Counted from the first letter of the stretch, positions 17,333 to 25,914 are shown. The stretch: DNA of 64,000 nt from Hyphomicrobium_B sp001006785 (GCF_001006785.1 NZ_CDHO01000003.1:1612001-1676000); one strand, 5' to 3'. Program-made: numbers and translations. Notes: generated by a model not told the origin, from the letters alone.

Positions 17333-17391
17333 CTGCGCGACAGCTGTCTTGGTCTGCTATAAGCGCAGCGTTCCGTGGTTGAGGGTTTTGC

Positions 17392-18771
17392 GTGTTGGCT
17401 CCCGTGGCGTCGTCGTCATTCGAAAATGATCTTGAGCGCATCGAGATCCTTGCTGCTTCGCCTGTCACCAGTTCGGCGCTCCTCGAACGCAACCTGAACT
17501 GCATCTACGAACAGGCCGCCGCCGCCCGCTTCGACGACTATGACGTCGTAAGCATCGCAAGGGTCGCGCCCGCCGTCATGTACCGGATCTTCGACCTGCG
17601 CGTCGGCCTGCGCGAGAAACTCGCGCATTACGAAATGCTGGGCCTGATGACGCCCACCGCCGTCCAGGGCTTTCGCGACGTCTTCCGGGTGCTGCGCTAT
17701 GTGTCGGATATGCTCGGCGAAATCGCGAGCATGGAGCCGAATACCAGCGACCCGGGCTATCTGCTGCGCGGCTTCACCGGCGAAGAAAACAACACCCTGA
17801 TCAACTACGCTTTCTATCGCGACGGCAGGTCCGTGGCCTTCCAGTCGGGCGACGTCATTCTCGTTCGCGGGCGCGCGCACAACAGCGCCGCCATCGCACG
17901 CATCGGGGACGTCGACAGCCAGTTCAGCCATATCGGCATCGTTCACATCGACGAGCAGGGCAGCCATTGGATGGTGGAAAGCCTGATCGAGGACGGCGCG
18001 ATCATCAATCCGCTCGGCAAGGCGCTCGACCACAACATCGTGCGCGCCGTGCTTTACCGTAATCGCGATGCCGACTTCGCGGCCCGCGCGGCGAAATCGA
18101 TTTTCGACTACGTCGCGGCCTCGCGCGTCAGAGGTGGCAAGCGCATCCTGTACGACTTCTCGATGCGCACGGACGAGACGCGCAATCTCTTCTGCTCGAA
18201 GCTGGTGCGGCTCGCATTTTCGCAGGCGAGCGAAGGCGGCGTCATTCTGCCGAAGTATCCGACGCACATCGGTCGCAAGAACCGCGATTTTCTCGATCGC
18301 GTCGGCGTTGCAACCGATATGACGTTCGCGCCCGCCGACATCGACATGGAATCGAGCTTCGATCTCGTCGCCGAATGGCAGGACTATCGTGAGACGGCCA
18401 ATATCCGGCTGCAGGATTTCACGATGGACAAGATTTTCGAGTGGATGGAGCGCTACAACTATCGTTTCGAGGAAACGTCTGCGATCAGGCTCGTCTCTTT
18501 GCTTGGGCGCCTCTCATCGCATTTCTCCGAAAGCGCGAAGCAGACGCTATCGTCGGTGTTCCCGCGCGTGCCCTCGAACATGCCGCGGAAAACCGTCGCC
18601 GTCGTCGCGATGCTTCACAAGACGGCCGAACCCATTTATCTCGAACTGCAACGTCAAAATCAGCAACTGGTCATGGAAACCGGCGTGCCGATGCATGGCC
18701 TCGATATTTTTGCGGCGTTGGAAGCCATTCGCGAGCGTTGCGGGAACCGGATCGGGTATTTGGTGCGATAG
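17392..18771 (+). CDS. YiiX/YebB-like permuted NlpC/P60 cysteine hydrolase
   Basis: 459 residues from a GTG start. The middle (about 150-275) shows the circularly permuted papain-like order: QSGDVILVRG, catalytic His180 in QFSHIGIVH, an acidic MVESLIEDG, and Cys268 in NLFCSKLV. Such enzymes cleave amide or thioester bonds of peptidoglycan peptides or lipidated substrates. There is no signal peptide, so a cytoplasmic or membrane-associated substrate is likely. About 150 N-terminal residues and 130 C-terminal residues are extra to the core and are not recognised. The gene precedes an alpha/beta hydrolase by 64 bp, which may form an operon. Confidence 0.8.
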   Translation: MLAPVASSSFENDLERIEILAASPVTSSALLERNLNCIYEQAAAARFDDYDVVSIARVAPAVMYRIFDLRVGLREKLAHYEMLGLMTPTAVQGFRDVFRVLRYVSDMLGEIASMEPNTSDPGYLLRGFTGEENNTLINYAFYRDGRSVAFQSGDVILVRGRAHNSAAIARIGDVDSQFSHIGIVHIDEQGSHWMVESLIEDGAIINPLGKALDHNIVRAVLYRNRDADFAARAAKSIFDYVAASRVRGGKRILYDFSMRTDETRNLFCSKLVRLAFSQASEGGVILPKYPTHIGRKNRDFLDRVGVATDMTFAPADIDMESSFDLVAEWQDYRETANIRLQDFTMDKIFEWMERYNYRFEETSAIRLVSLLGRLSSHFSESAKQTLSSVFPRVPSNMPRKTVAVVAMLHKTAEPIYLELQRQNQQLVMETGVPMHGLDIFAALEAIRERCGNRIGYLVR

Positions 18772-18835
18772 GACTCCTTGTGAACACCGACGATCTGAAT
18801 TTGAATTCCGCGCTGCGGCAGCCTGAGGCGCAGTC

Positions 18836-19657
18836 TTGCTCAAGACCATCATCATCATCGCTGTCGGACTTTACGCGGTCGCCTCTACAGTGATGTACTA
18901 TGCCCAACGCCGCTTCATCTATTTTCCGGAGCCATCCCGCACGCTTCCGCAGGCGGCCGGGCTTCCCGATGTTGCCGAGCGCATCCTCAAGACTCCCGAT
19001 GGCGAAAAGCTGATCGCCTGGTACGGCAAGGCGCAGCCCGGGCAGCCGACGCTTCTCTATTTTCATGGCAACGGCGGCGCGCTCGAATATCGGAGCGCGA
19101 GCATCCGCCGCTATCTCAATCGCGGACGCGGCATCTTCATGCTGTCCTATCGCGGCTACAGCGGCTCGACGGGATCGCCGTCGGAAGTGGCGAACGTCGC
19201 GGACGCCAAACTCGCTTACGACGCGCTGCTCAACGAAGGCGTCAGCCCGCGCGACGTCATTCTTTATGGAGAGTCGCTCGGCACCGGTGTCGCCGCGCAG
19301 GTCGCGACCGACAAGAAAGTCTCGGGCGTGATCCTCGACAGCCCCTTCACGTCAATGGTGGATCTCGCCGAGCAATTCTATCCGTGGCTGCCGGTCAGCT
19401 TGCTGCTGAAGGATCGCTACGAGTCGCTGCGTTACATCCGCGACGTACACACGCCGATCTTCGTCGTGCACGGCGAAGCCGACGACGTCGTGCCGGTCGG
19501 GATGGGTCGGCGTCTGTTCGCGGCCGCCAACGAGCCGAAGGAAATCGTCACGCTTCCGGGCGTCGGACACGCGGTGCACGACGAGACGACGTTTGCGATC
19601 ATCAACGGCTGGATCGACAAGCTGCGCGCCGCGCAGGCGACCGCCGCCCCGCAATGA
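18836..19657 (+). CDS. Alpha/beta hydrolase, Bem46/ABHD13-like
   Basis: 273 residues from a TTG start. An N-terminal hydrophobic helix (about 3-23) anchors it to the inner membrane. The hydrolase core has FHGNGG (oxyanion region, about 77-82), nucleophile Ser147 in GESLG, an Asp in HGEADDVVP and the catalytic His in GVGHAVHDE. These match the Bem46 group of serine hydrolases; the substrate is unknown. It follows the permuted papain-like gene on the same strand and is convergent with rpsU. Confidence 0.85.
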   Translation: MLKTIIIIAVGLYAVASTVMYYAQRRFIYFPEPSRTLPQAAGLPDVAERILKTPDGEKLIAWYGKAQPGQPTLLYFHGNGGALEYRSASIRRYLNRGRGIFMLSYRGYSGSTGSPSEVANVADAKLAYDALLNEGVSPRDVILYGESLGTGVAAQVATDKKVSGVILDSPFTSMVDLAEQFYPWLPVSLLLKDRYESLRYIRDVHTPIFVVHGEADDVVPVGMGRRLFAAANEPKEIVTLPGVGHAVHDETTFAIINGWIDKLRAAQATAAPQ

Positions 19658-19681
19658 GCGCCAAATAATTGAGCGCAAAAT

Positions 19682-19709
19682 AAAAGGCCCGCGAAATTCG
19701 CGAGCCTTT
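19682..19709. terminator. Bidirectional terminator between the alpha/beta hydrolase and rpsU
   Basis: AAAAGGCCCGCGAA/TTCGCGAGCCTTT-type hairpin with one bulge and A/T-rich ends on both sides, sitting between two convergent genes. Confidence 0.65.
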
Positions 19710-19737
19710 CAAATTCCGTACAGAAGTATCGGACGTC

Positions 19738-20100
19738 TCAGAAGCTGCTGCCGCCGCTGCTGCTGCCGCTGTTGAACCCGCCGCTCGACTGGCCGCCGCG
19801 GAAACCGCCGCCCGCGCCACCGGCGCCCGGACCACGACCAGCACCCGTGCCGCCTTTGCCGCCCGGACCACCGCGAGCCGTCGCCGGCTTGCTCGGCAGA
19901 AGACCTTCGCGCTGCAGTTTCTTGCGAGCCAGCTTGCGGGCGCGGCGCACGGCTTCCGCCTTTTCGCGCGCTCTCTTCTCGGAAGGTTTCTCAAAATGTC
20001 CGCGAAGCTTCATTTCACGGAAGACGCCCTCGCGCTGCAGCTTTTTCTTGAGCGCCTTCAGAGCCTGATCAACATTGTTATCGCGAACGAGAACCTGCAA
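19738..20100 (-). CDS. rpsU: 30S ribosomal protein S21 with Gly/Ser-rich tail
   Basis: 120 residues from a TTG start at 20100, behind AGAGGA about ten bases upstream; the frame is open further 5' but the S21 homology begins here (LQVLVRDNNVDQALKALKK). The core (about 1-70) is standard S21, which sits near the anti-Shine-Dalgarno end of 16S rRNA and helps start translation. Residues 76-120 are an extra tail with GGPGGKGGTGAG and ending SGSSSGGSSF, whereas typical S21 is about 70-80 residues. Alphaproteobacterial S21 often has some tail; this one is long and low-complexity. Confidence 0.9.
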   Translation of the reverse strand: MQVLVRDNNVDQALKALKKKLQREGVFREMKLRGHFEKPSEKRAREKAEAVRRARKLARKKLQREGLLPSKPATARGGPGGKGGTGAGRGPGAGGAGGGFRGGQSSGGFNSGSSSGGSSF

Positions 20101-20299
20101 GCGGTTGTATCCTCTATAGAATTTCGACGGTTTGAATGCACAAAAACACCAGCTCCGGGGCTTCGCCACCAGAGCTAGCGTGGATTTCTCCGGCCCTTCT
20201 AGCAAACACGGTGAAGATTGGCAATCGGGGCGAACGCGGGGAGGCGCAGCTATTCCAGGGCCGTTTTGCAGGGCCACGGCCAGCCAGCTGCAGGCTGCC

Positions 20300-21409
20300 T
20301 CAGCCCTGAGCGGCTGTCAGGAGCCGGTTGACGTGCCCCATCTTCCGGCCCGGGCGGACGTCCTTCTTTCCATAATGATGAAGGAACGAGCCGGGCGTAG
20401 CCGCAATCTCGGACCACGCCAGAATGTCATCGCCGATCAGGTTGATCATCTCGGCGCCTGCCGCCTTGAGGTCCGTCGCCCCAAGCGGCCAGCCGGCAAC
20501 GGCGCGGATATGCTGTTCGAACTGCGAGGTAAGCGCCCCGTCGATCGTCCAGTGCCCGGAATTGTGCACGCGCGGCGCCATCTCGTTCACGAACAGACGA
20601 TCGCGGTCGTTGTCGGAAACGACGAAGAACTCGATCGCGAACACGCCGACGTAGTCCAGCCGCTCCGCAATCTTCCGCGCCGTCCCGATTGCCTCATCAG
20701 CGACATCCGGCGCAAGCCGCGCCGGGGCGACCGAGCGATGCAGAATGTGATTGCGATGCTCGTTCTCGGTGACGTCGAAGGCCGCGAACGTTCCGTCGGC
20801 CGCGCGCGCCGCGACAATCGAAACTTCCGCGCGAAAGTCGACGAAGGACTCAAGGATCGACGGCGCATCGCGCATCGCGGCCCACGCTGCGGCCGCATCT
20901 TTGCGCGTGAGGATTTTCGCTTGTCCCTTGCCGTCGTAGCCGAAGCGGCGCGTCTTCAGAACGGACGGAATGGCGAACCCGCCGTCGAGCGCATTTTCGA
21001 GATCGGCGAGGCTGTCGATCGTCGCGAATTCCGCCGTTACCGCGCCAAGCTCGCGTGCCAGCGACTTTTCGTTGAGCCGGTCCTGCGCGCACGCCAAAGC
21101 CTTCGCGCCGGGCCGAACAGGGATCTGCCGCGATAGGAACTCGACAGTTGCAACAGGGATGTTTTCGAACTCATACGTCGCGACGTCGATGGCCTTCGCG
21201 AATGCCGCGAGTTGGGTTTCATCTTCATAGGCCGCGATCGTATGCGCCGCCGCGACCTCGAACGCCGGGCTGTCGGCTTCCGGTGCGTAGATATGTGATC
21301 TGAATCCGAGCCGCGCCGCAGCCAACGCCAGCATGCGGCCGAGCTGTCCGCCGCCGAGGATTCCGATCGTCGAACCGGGAGGAAGTGCAGTCATGGCGTT
21401 GGCTGTCAT
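20300..21409 (-). CDS. purK: N5-carboxyaminoimidazole ribonucleotide synthase
   Basis: 369 residues, ATP-grasp enzyme that carboxylates aminoimidazole ribonucleotide with ATP and bicarbonate in purine synthesis. GILGGGQLGRMLALAA (about 16-31) is the family N-terminus; the ATP-grasp lid has KTRRFGYDGKGQ, and the metal-binding C-terminal part contains NEMAPRVHNSGHWT. The ATG overlaps the purE stop by four bases, so purE and purK form one coupled operon. Confidence 0.96.
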   Translation of the reverse strand: MTANAMTALPPGSTIGILGGGQLGRMLALAAARLGFRSHIYAPEADSPAFEVAAAHTIAAYEDETQLAAFAKAIDVATYEFENIPVATVEFLSRQIPVRPGAKALACAQDRLNEKSLARELGAVTAEFATIDSLADLENALDGGFAIPSVLKTRRFGYDGKGQAKILTRKDAAAAWAAMRDAPSILESFVDFRAEVSIVAARAADGTFAAFDVTENEHRNHILHRSVAPARLAPDVADEAIGTARKIAERLDYVGVFAIEFFVVSDNDRDRLFVNEMAPRVHNSGHWTIDGALTSQFEQHIRAVAGWPLGATDLKAAGAEMINLIGDDILAWSEIAATPGSFLHHYGKKDVRPGRKMGHVNRLLTAAQG

Positions 21410-21900
21410 CCTTGCGCCGGCGTCTCGGCAACTTCCGAGGTATGCCGCCGCCGCCAGTCCTCGAGCCGCCCCGCCAGCGCTTCGTCCGCCAACGCCAGAA
21501 TCTGCGCCGCGAGAAGCCCGGCGTTCTTTGCACCAGCGTCACCGATCGCGAGCGTTCCGACGGGCACGCCGGCCGGCATCTGCACGATCGAATAGAGGCT
21601 GTCCTGGCCTTTGAGCGCCTTGCTCTCGACCGGCACGCCGAGCACCGGAAGCGTCGTCATCGAGGCTGTCATGCCTGGCAGATGCGCCGCGCCGCCCGCA
21701 CCCGCGATGATCACTTTGAGACCCGCCGCCTTCGCGCCCTTGGCGAACGAATAGAGCCGCTCGGGCGTCCGATGCGCCGAGACGATCTTCGTCTCATAGG
21801 CAACGCCGAGATCGCCCAGCACGTCGGCGGCGTGTTTCATCGTCGGCCAGTCCGACTGGCTGCCCATGATGATTCCGACTAACGGCTTGGCTTTGGTCAT
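21406..21900 (-). CDS. purE: N5-carboxyaminoimidazole ribonucleotide mutase
   Basis: 164 residues, class I PurE. It converts N5-CAIR to CAIR. The signature GSQSDWPTMKHA (about 13-24), then SAHRTPERLYSFA and GAGGAAHLPGM, are all present. First gene of purEK. The upstream region has two short palindromes, CGTAAT-CCTA-ATTACG (21939-21954) and ACGGA-A-TCCGT (21966-21976), which may be control sites. Confidence 0.96.
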   Translation of the reverse strand: MTKAKPLVGIIMGSQSDWPTMKHAADVLGDLGVAYETKIVSAHRTPERLYSFAKGAKAAGLKVIIAGAGGAAHLPGMTASMTTLPVLGVPVESKALKGQDSLYSIVQMPAGVPVGTLAIGDAGAKNAGLLAAQILALADEALAGRLEDWRRRHTSEVAETPAQG

Positions 21901-22138
21901 AAGTCACGGCTCGCAAAGGGGAAATTCGGGACCGACTACGTAATCCTAATTACGCATCGGAATTAACGGAATCCGTAAATCAGGGAAAGCGCGTCGGTAC
22001 AGCAGAAAACCCGTATTTACAAGGATTATCCAGTTTTTCGGCCACCGCGAGGCCCGAAGTGAAGCCCGTCCTGAAGCCCATCCGCATCATGCGATGCCCG
22101 AGGCCGCTAGGCCGCCAGAGCCTCCCGTGTCTTTCCCC

Positions 22139-22177
22139 CTCAACTCTAATTCCCTCTCCTCAGGGGAGGGGAGACGT
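22139..22177 (+). repeat. CCCCTCCCC-type palindromic repeat, copy A
   Basis: Opens TCAACTCTAATTCCC like the next copy, then has CTCTCCTCAGGGGAGGGGAG. It is a shortened or diverged member of the family without the GGGGTGGGG tail. Confidence 0.55.
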
Positions 22178-22229
22178 GCGGCGCCCCCCGTCTTGCAATC
22201 GCCGTTGTGCTCATCGGATGACCCGAGGC

Positions 22230-22282
22230 CTCAACTCCAATTCCCCTCCCCCTCGCGGGGAGGGGTTAGGGGTGGGGGGAAT
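22230..22282 (+). repeat. CCCCTCCCC-type palindromic repeat, copy B
   Basis: TCAACTCCAATTCCC, then the hairpin CCCCTCCCC-CTCG-CGGGGAGGGG, then a G-rich tail TTAGGGGTGGGGGG. It matches the copy at 40561-40600 almost base for base over the hairpin and tail, and resembles the copy inside the DNA ligase gene. Confidence 0.7.
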
Positions 22283-22396
22283 CGGACTGAGCGTGATTTG
22301 AGCGGCGATCGAATTTTTTGCGGATTGAGAAGGCTCAATATCGTGTTTTTGACAGGCTTAGCTCGGTGCCGACCTTTGCCGATTAGGACAAAGCGA

Positions 22397-24376
22397 TCAG
22401 CGTTCCTCGATGTCAGCTGCGCTTTCAGCAGCAGCATCCGAACTGCCGCTCACAAGGCGAAGAACCGTCTCCAGCGTGTCGGCCTCCGCCGCGGGCTTAT
22501 CCCAGCGAATGCGGTGAATGCGCGGAAAGCGCATCGCCACACCCGACTTGTGCCGCGTCGACGCATGCACCGCATCGAATGCCACCTCGAACACGATGCC
22601 AGGCGCGACGGCGCGAACCGGCCCAAAAGTCTCGACGGTGTTGTTTCTGATCCAACGGTCGAGAAGCAGCAGCTCTTCGTCGGTGAAGCCGGAATACGCT
22701 TTGCCGACGGGCACGAGCTGACGCTCTCCGCCGGCATCCTCCTGCCAGACACCGAACGTGTAGTCGGAATAGTACGACGACCGCTTGCCCGATCCACGCT
22801 GCGCGTACATCAGCACGCAATCGAGCGTCAGCGCGGCGCGCTTCCATTTCCACCATTGGCCCTTGATCCGGCCCGCTTGATACACGCTGTCGCGGCGCTT
22901 CAGCATCAATCCTTCGATGCCCTCGGCGCGCGACGACGACCAGAGCACGTTGAGATCTTCGAACGTTTCGAACGCGACGAGCGGCGACACGTCGGTCAAT
23001 CGCGGATGCTCTCGCGCATGCCACGTCTCGAGCCGCGCCCGGCGCTCGCTGAACGGCAGCGCGCGCAAATCCTCCGGCCCATCGAACAGCAGATCGTACA
23101 GCCTGACGTGCGGCGGGAAGGCCGTCATCATTTTCGCCGTCACGACTTTGCGGTTGAGACGCTGCTGCAAGTCGTTGAACGGCGCGATCTCGCCATCGCG
23201 CATGATCAGCAATTCTCCGTCCACGACGCAATCGTGGCCTTGGAAGGCGCTGCGAATTTCCGGAAAGGTCCCCGAGATGTCGTCACCCTGGCGCGAGAAC
23301 ATGCGCACGTCGCCGCCGCGCGCCGAGATCTGCACGCGGATGCCGTCCCATTTCCATTCCGCGACGAAATCTTCGGGCGCAAGCTTCGGCCAATCCTCTT
23401 CTTCGACTGGATGCGCGAGCATGACGGGACGAAACACCGGCTTCAAACCGGGATCGGGACGCTCGGCTTTGCCGTCGAGCCACGCGAAGAGATCGAGGTA
23501 CGGCGGCTCCAGCGCGTGCCAGATTTCCTCGATCTCGGAAACGTCGCGTCCGTAGGCTTCCGCCAACGCCGCGCGTGCGAGACGCGCCGAAACGCCGACA
23601 CGCGGAGCGCCGCCGAGCAACTTCAGAAGCGCCCATCGCCCCGAAGCATCGAGCGCATTCAGGAACTGCCCGAGACGCACGGTACGTTCGGCCGCCGTCC
23701 CGTTCGCCATTTCGTCGATGACGTTTCCAAGCGAGAGATACGCCGGCTCTCCCGAATTGTGTCCCACGTCGGCCCATGCCCGATCTGTGATCTCTGAGCG
23801 CGGTTGAGATGCTGAACGCATGTCGTCTTGCGATCGCTCATCAGCCGCGTTCGCAGCGATCGCGCGACGCTCCTGCTTATGTTCTTTGCGCGCTAAAGGC
23901 GCGATCTCTTTTTCCCCTCCCCCTTGCGGGGAGGGGGCAGGGGTGGGGGTGAAATCCAGAGACAGTTGCTGCGCTTTATCGTCGAGCTTTTCACGCCGCG
24001 CCCGCCCTCTCGTCGTCGAGGGGACAGCGGATTCCTCCTCTCGTTCCGCTCCATGCGGTGAAGGATCAGCGGAGGTAGTCTCTACGCGCGTCAAATCCAC
24101 CGGCTCGTCCGGCCAGAGCAGCGCGACGGTCTCCGCCGTGTCGCCGACGTAATCACGCGAAAGCTGATACAGAATGGGATCGATGAAACGGCCAGTGAGA
24201 TCGCCCACCATGCGCCGCAGCGGCAAGCGGATCGGAATTCCGTCCGTCAGCGCCGCCAGGGCCCAGCCGCGATCCGGATCAGGCGTCGACCGGAAATAAC
24301 GCGCGAGCAGCGCCGTTTTGCGATTGCGGCTTTGCGTATAGACGAGACAGTCGAGCAGGCGGGCGAACGCGCGCAT
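22397..24376 (-). CDS. ATP-dependent DNA ligase (exonuclease-associated type) with long insert
   Basis: 659 residues from ATG 24376, the start that follows GAGGAGG in the end of the exonuclease gene; the frame is open upstream. It seals nicks using ATP. N-terminal domain (about 1-85, ending AETVALLWP), then an unusual linker of about 140 residues, then the ligase N-terminal region continuing with RWALLKLLGGAPRVGVSARL, the adenylation domain with active-site Lys in EWKWDGIR, and the OB domain at the C-terminus. Family members are about 530-560 aa, so the linker is the excess. It is low-complexity and includes the peptide TPTPAPSPQGGGE, encoded by a CCCCTCCCC-type repeat in frame. Partner of the adjacent exonuclease in a DNA repair module. 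Confidence 0.9.
   Translation of the reverse strand: MRAFARLLDCLVYTQSRNRKTALLARYFRSTPDPDRGWALAALTDGIPIRLPLRRMVGDLTGRFIDPILYQLSRDYVGDTAETVALLWPDEPVDLTRVETTSADPSPHGAEREEESAVPSTTRGRARREKLDDKAQQLSLDFTPTPAPSPQGGGEKEIAPLARKEHKQERRAIAANAADERSQDDMRSASQPRSEITDRAWADVGHNSGEPAYLSLGNVIDEMANGTAAERTVRLGQFLNALDASGRWALLKLLGGAPRVGVSARLARAALAEAYGRDVSEIEEIWHALEPPYLDLFAWLDGKAERPDPGLKPVFRPVMLAHPVEEEDWPKLAPEDFVAEWKWDGIRVQISARGGDVRMFSRQGDDISGTFPEIRSAFQGHDCVVDGELLIMRDGEIAPFNDLQQRLNRKVVTAKMMTAFPPHVRLYDLLFDGPEDLRALPFSERRARLETWHAREHPRLTDVSPLVAFETFEDLNVLWSSSRAEGIEGLMLKRRDSVYQAGRIKGQWWKWKRAALTLDCVLMYAQRGSGKRSSYYSDYTFGVWQEDAGGERQLVPVGKAYSGFTDEELLLLDRWIRNNTVETFGPVRAVAPGIVFEVAFDAVHASTRHKSGVAMRFPRIHRIRWDKPAAEADTLETVLRLVSGSSDAAAESAADIEER
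23905..23955 (+). repeat. CCCCTCCCC-type palindromic repeat inside the ligase gene
   Basis: TTCCCCTCCCCC-TTG-CGGGGAGGGGG followed by CAGGGGTGGGGG. Same hairpin and G-rich tail as the intergenic copies at 22230 and 40561. On the minus strand it is read in frame as TPTPAPSPQGGGE within the extra linker of the ligase. Confidence 0.75.
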
Positions 24377-24378
24377 GA

Positions 24379-25398
24379 CTATTCGGCCTCCTCCTCGCGC
24401 CCGACTAGCGCTAGCGCGCGGGCCTTGATGCCTCGCGTCGCGAGATAGTGGACGAGCGCATCTTCGCGGCCGTGCGTCACCCAGATTTCTTCCGCGCCGA
24501 CGTCCGTCACGGTCTTGATCAGCTCTGGCCAATCGACGTGATCGGAAACGACGAGAGGCAGCTCGACGCCGTGCTGGCGCGCTCGCCCGCGCACGCGCAT
24601 CCAGCCGCTCGCAAACGCGTTGACCGGATCACCGAAGCGCCGAGACCAGCGATCGCCGAGCGCCGACGGCGGACACATCACGATGCCGCCGCTGAGCGAT
24701 TTCGCATCTTCCGTTGTGGCGGGCCGCACGTCTCCGAGATCGACGCCAAGCCGCATGTAAAGCTCGGTCAATGCGATGACGGCGCCGTGCAGATAGATCG
24801 GCTCGGAATATCCGGCGTCACGGATGACGCGAATCATGCGCTGGCATTTGCCGAGATTGTACGCGCCGATGAGATGCGTGCGATCTGGTTCGGCAGCCAT
24901 CGAGCCCAAGAGTTTTTCAACCTCGTGCGCCGCTTTCTCGTGGCGGAACACGGGCAGCGCGAATGTCGCCTCGGTTACGAAGACATCGCACGGCACGAGC
25001 TCAAAGGGGGTACACGTCGGATCGAACGCGCGTTTGTAGTCGCCCGAGATGACCGCGCGCTTTCCGGCCCATTCGAGGACGACCTGCGCCGATCCCAGAA
25101 TGTGGCCCGCAGGCGCAAGTCGCACGCCGACGCCATTGATCGTGATCGTCTCACCGAGCTTGAGCGCCTGGAATGCGCCGGCGCAATTTTCGCCATAGCG
25201 CACTTTCATGATTTCGATCGTTTCGTGCGTCGCGAGCACTGAGCCGTGGCCTGAGCGCGCATGGTCGCTGTGACCGTGCGTGATGATCGCGCGATCCACT
25301 GATCGGTGCGGGTCGATATAAAAACCTCCGGGCTCACAAAAGAGACCGGCCTCGCTCGGATAGAGCCAGCTATCAACCGGAGGAAATGTCGAACTCAT
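24379..25398 (-). CDS. Ligase-associated DNA exonuclease (metallo-beta-lactamase/beta-CASP fold)
   Basis: 339 residues. The metal site HGHSDHA (about 41-47) and ISGDYK further on mark the metallo-beta-lactamase fold, and the beta-CASP-like domain and final THGRED site complete it. In several bacteria this protein is encoded with an ATP ligase, a Lhr-type helicase and a metallophosphoesterase as a DNA repair set (TIGR04122 type). Here only the ligase follows, two bases after the stop; neither helicase nor phosphoesterase is adjacent. ATG at 25398 heads the two-gene operon. Confidence 0.9.
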   Translation of the reverse strand: MSSTFPPVDSWLYPSEAGLFCEPGGFYIDPHRSVDRAIITHGHSDHARSGHGSVLATHETIEIMKVRYGENCAGAFQALKLGETITINGVGVRLAPAGHILGSAQVVLEWAGKRAVISGDYKRAFDPTCTPFELVPCDVFVTEATFALPVFRHEKAAHEVEKLLGSMAAEPDRTHLIGAYNLGKCQRMIRVIRDAGYSEPIYLHGAVIALTELYMRLGVDLGDVRPATTEDAKSLSGGIVMCPPSALGDRWSRRFGDPVNAFASGWMRVRGRARQHGVELPLVVSDHVDWPELIKTVTDVGAEEIWVTHGREDALVHYLATRGIKARALALVGREEEAE

Positions 25399-25454
25399 GA
25401 AGAACTAACGCGCAAGGCCTCGAAATTGCCTCGCCAGCCTGACGATCCGGCCGC

Positions 25455-25661
25455 TTAGGCAATGATGTCGGGAAGCAGCTTGTCTTCGATCTGCGTGATG
25501 CGATCCTTCAAGACGAGCTTCTTTTTCTTCAGCCGTTTGACAAGAAGTTGGTCGGCCAGAGGGTTGTCTTCAAGTGACACGATCTCGCAGTCGAGCTTTC
25601 TGTGCTCGGCCCGCAAGTTCACCAACTCTTCCCTGAGCTCGCGTTCGTCGCGCCGCTCCAT
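25455..25661 (-). CDS. DUF465 (YdcH-like) small coiled-coil protein, minus copy
   Basis: 68 residues from ATG 25661; a longer in-frame start exists at 25748 but the homologous part begins here. Charged coiled coil: LVNLRAEHRKLDCEIVSLE, then LVKRLKKKKLVLKDRI, the DUF465 pattern. The function of the family is not established. It is divergent from a second DUF465 gene 250 bp away. Confidence 0.85.
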   Translation of the reverse strand: MERRDERELREELVNLRAEHRKLDCEIVSLEDNPLADQLLVKRLKKKKLVLKDRITQIEDKLLPDIIA

Positions 25662-25764
25662 CGCAAATGCCCTACCCCCGCCCAATCGCTCGAAGCGTTT
25701 TGGGCGATTGCTTTTGATCTGGCAACTGGCAAACGCGAGATGCCTCAAAGATGACTCTAATCGC

Positions 25765-25779
25765 GTGAAAGTATTTCAC
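25765..25779. promoter_or_regulatory. Inverted repeat between the divergent DUF465 genes
   Basis: GTGAAA-GTA-TTTCAC, perfect six-base arms, lies in the shared promoter region (25662-25914). It could be a common operator. No regulator is known for it. Confidence 0.4.
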
Positions 25780-25914
25780 AAATCTCTAACGCGCACACGG
25801 ACGATTGCTATGCAATGGAGTTCAAATCTTCCAAATCCATGCTCCGAGGCGTTGGACAACCTTCGAAACGTGTGGCAGGATTCTTACATCTGCAATCTCT
25901 TTTGGAGGCAAATG

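Larger units (their letters stand above)
21901..22396. other. Gene-free region: purEK promoter plus two CCCCTCCCC-type repeats
   Basis: No gene seen. The first 120 bp is the purE leader with two palindromes (21939-21954 and 21966-21976). Further on are two related GC-rich repeats (22139-22177 and 22230-22282). The last 110 bp before the ligase stop has no evident structure. Confidence 0.6.

Noticed and set aside
20101..20277. N-terminal extension of the S21 frame
   Set aside because: S21 similarity begins at TTG 20100 with AGAGGA upstream; the extra part has no similarity.
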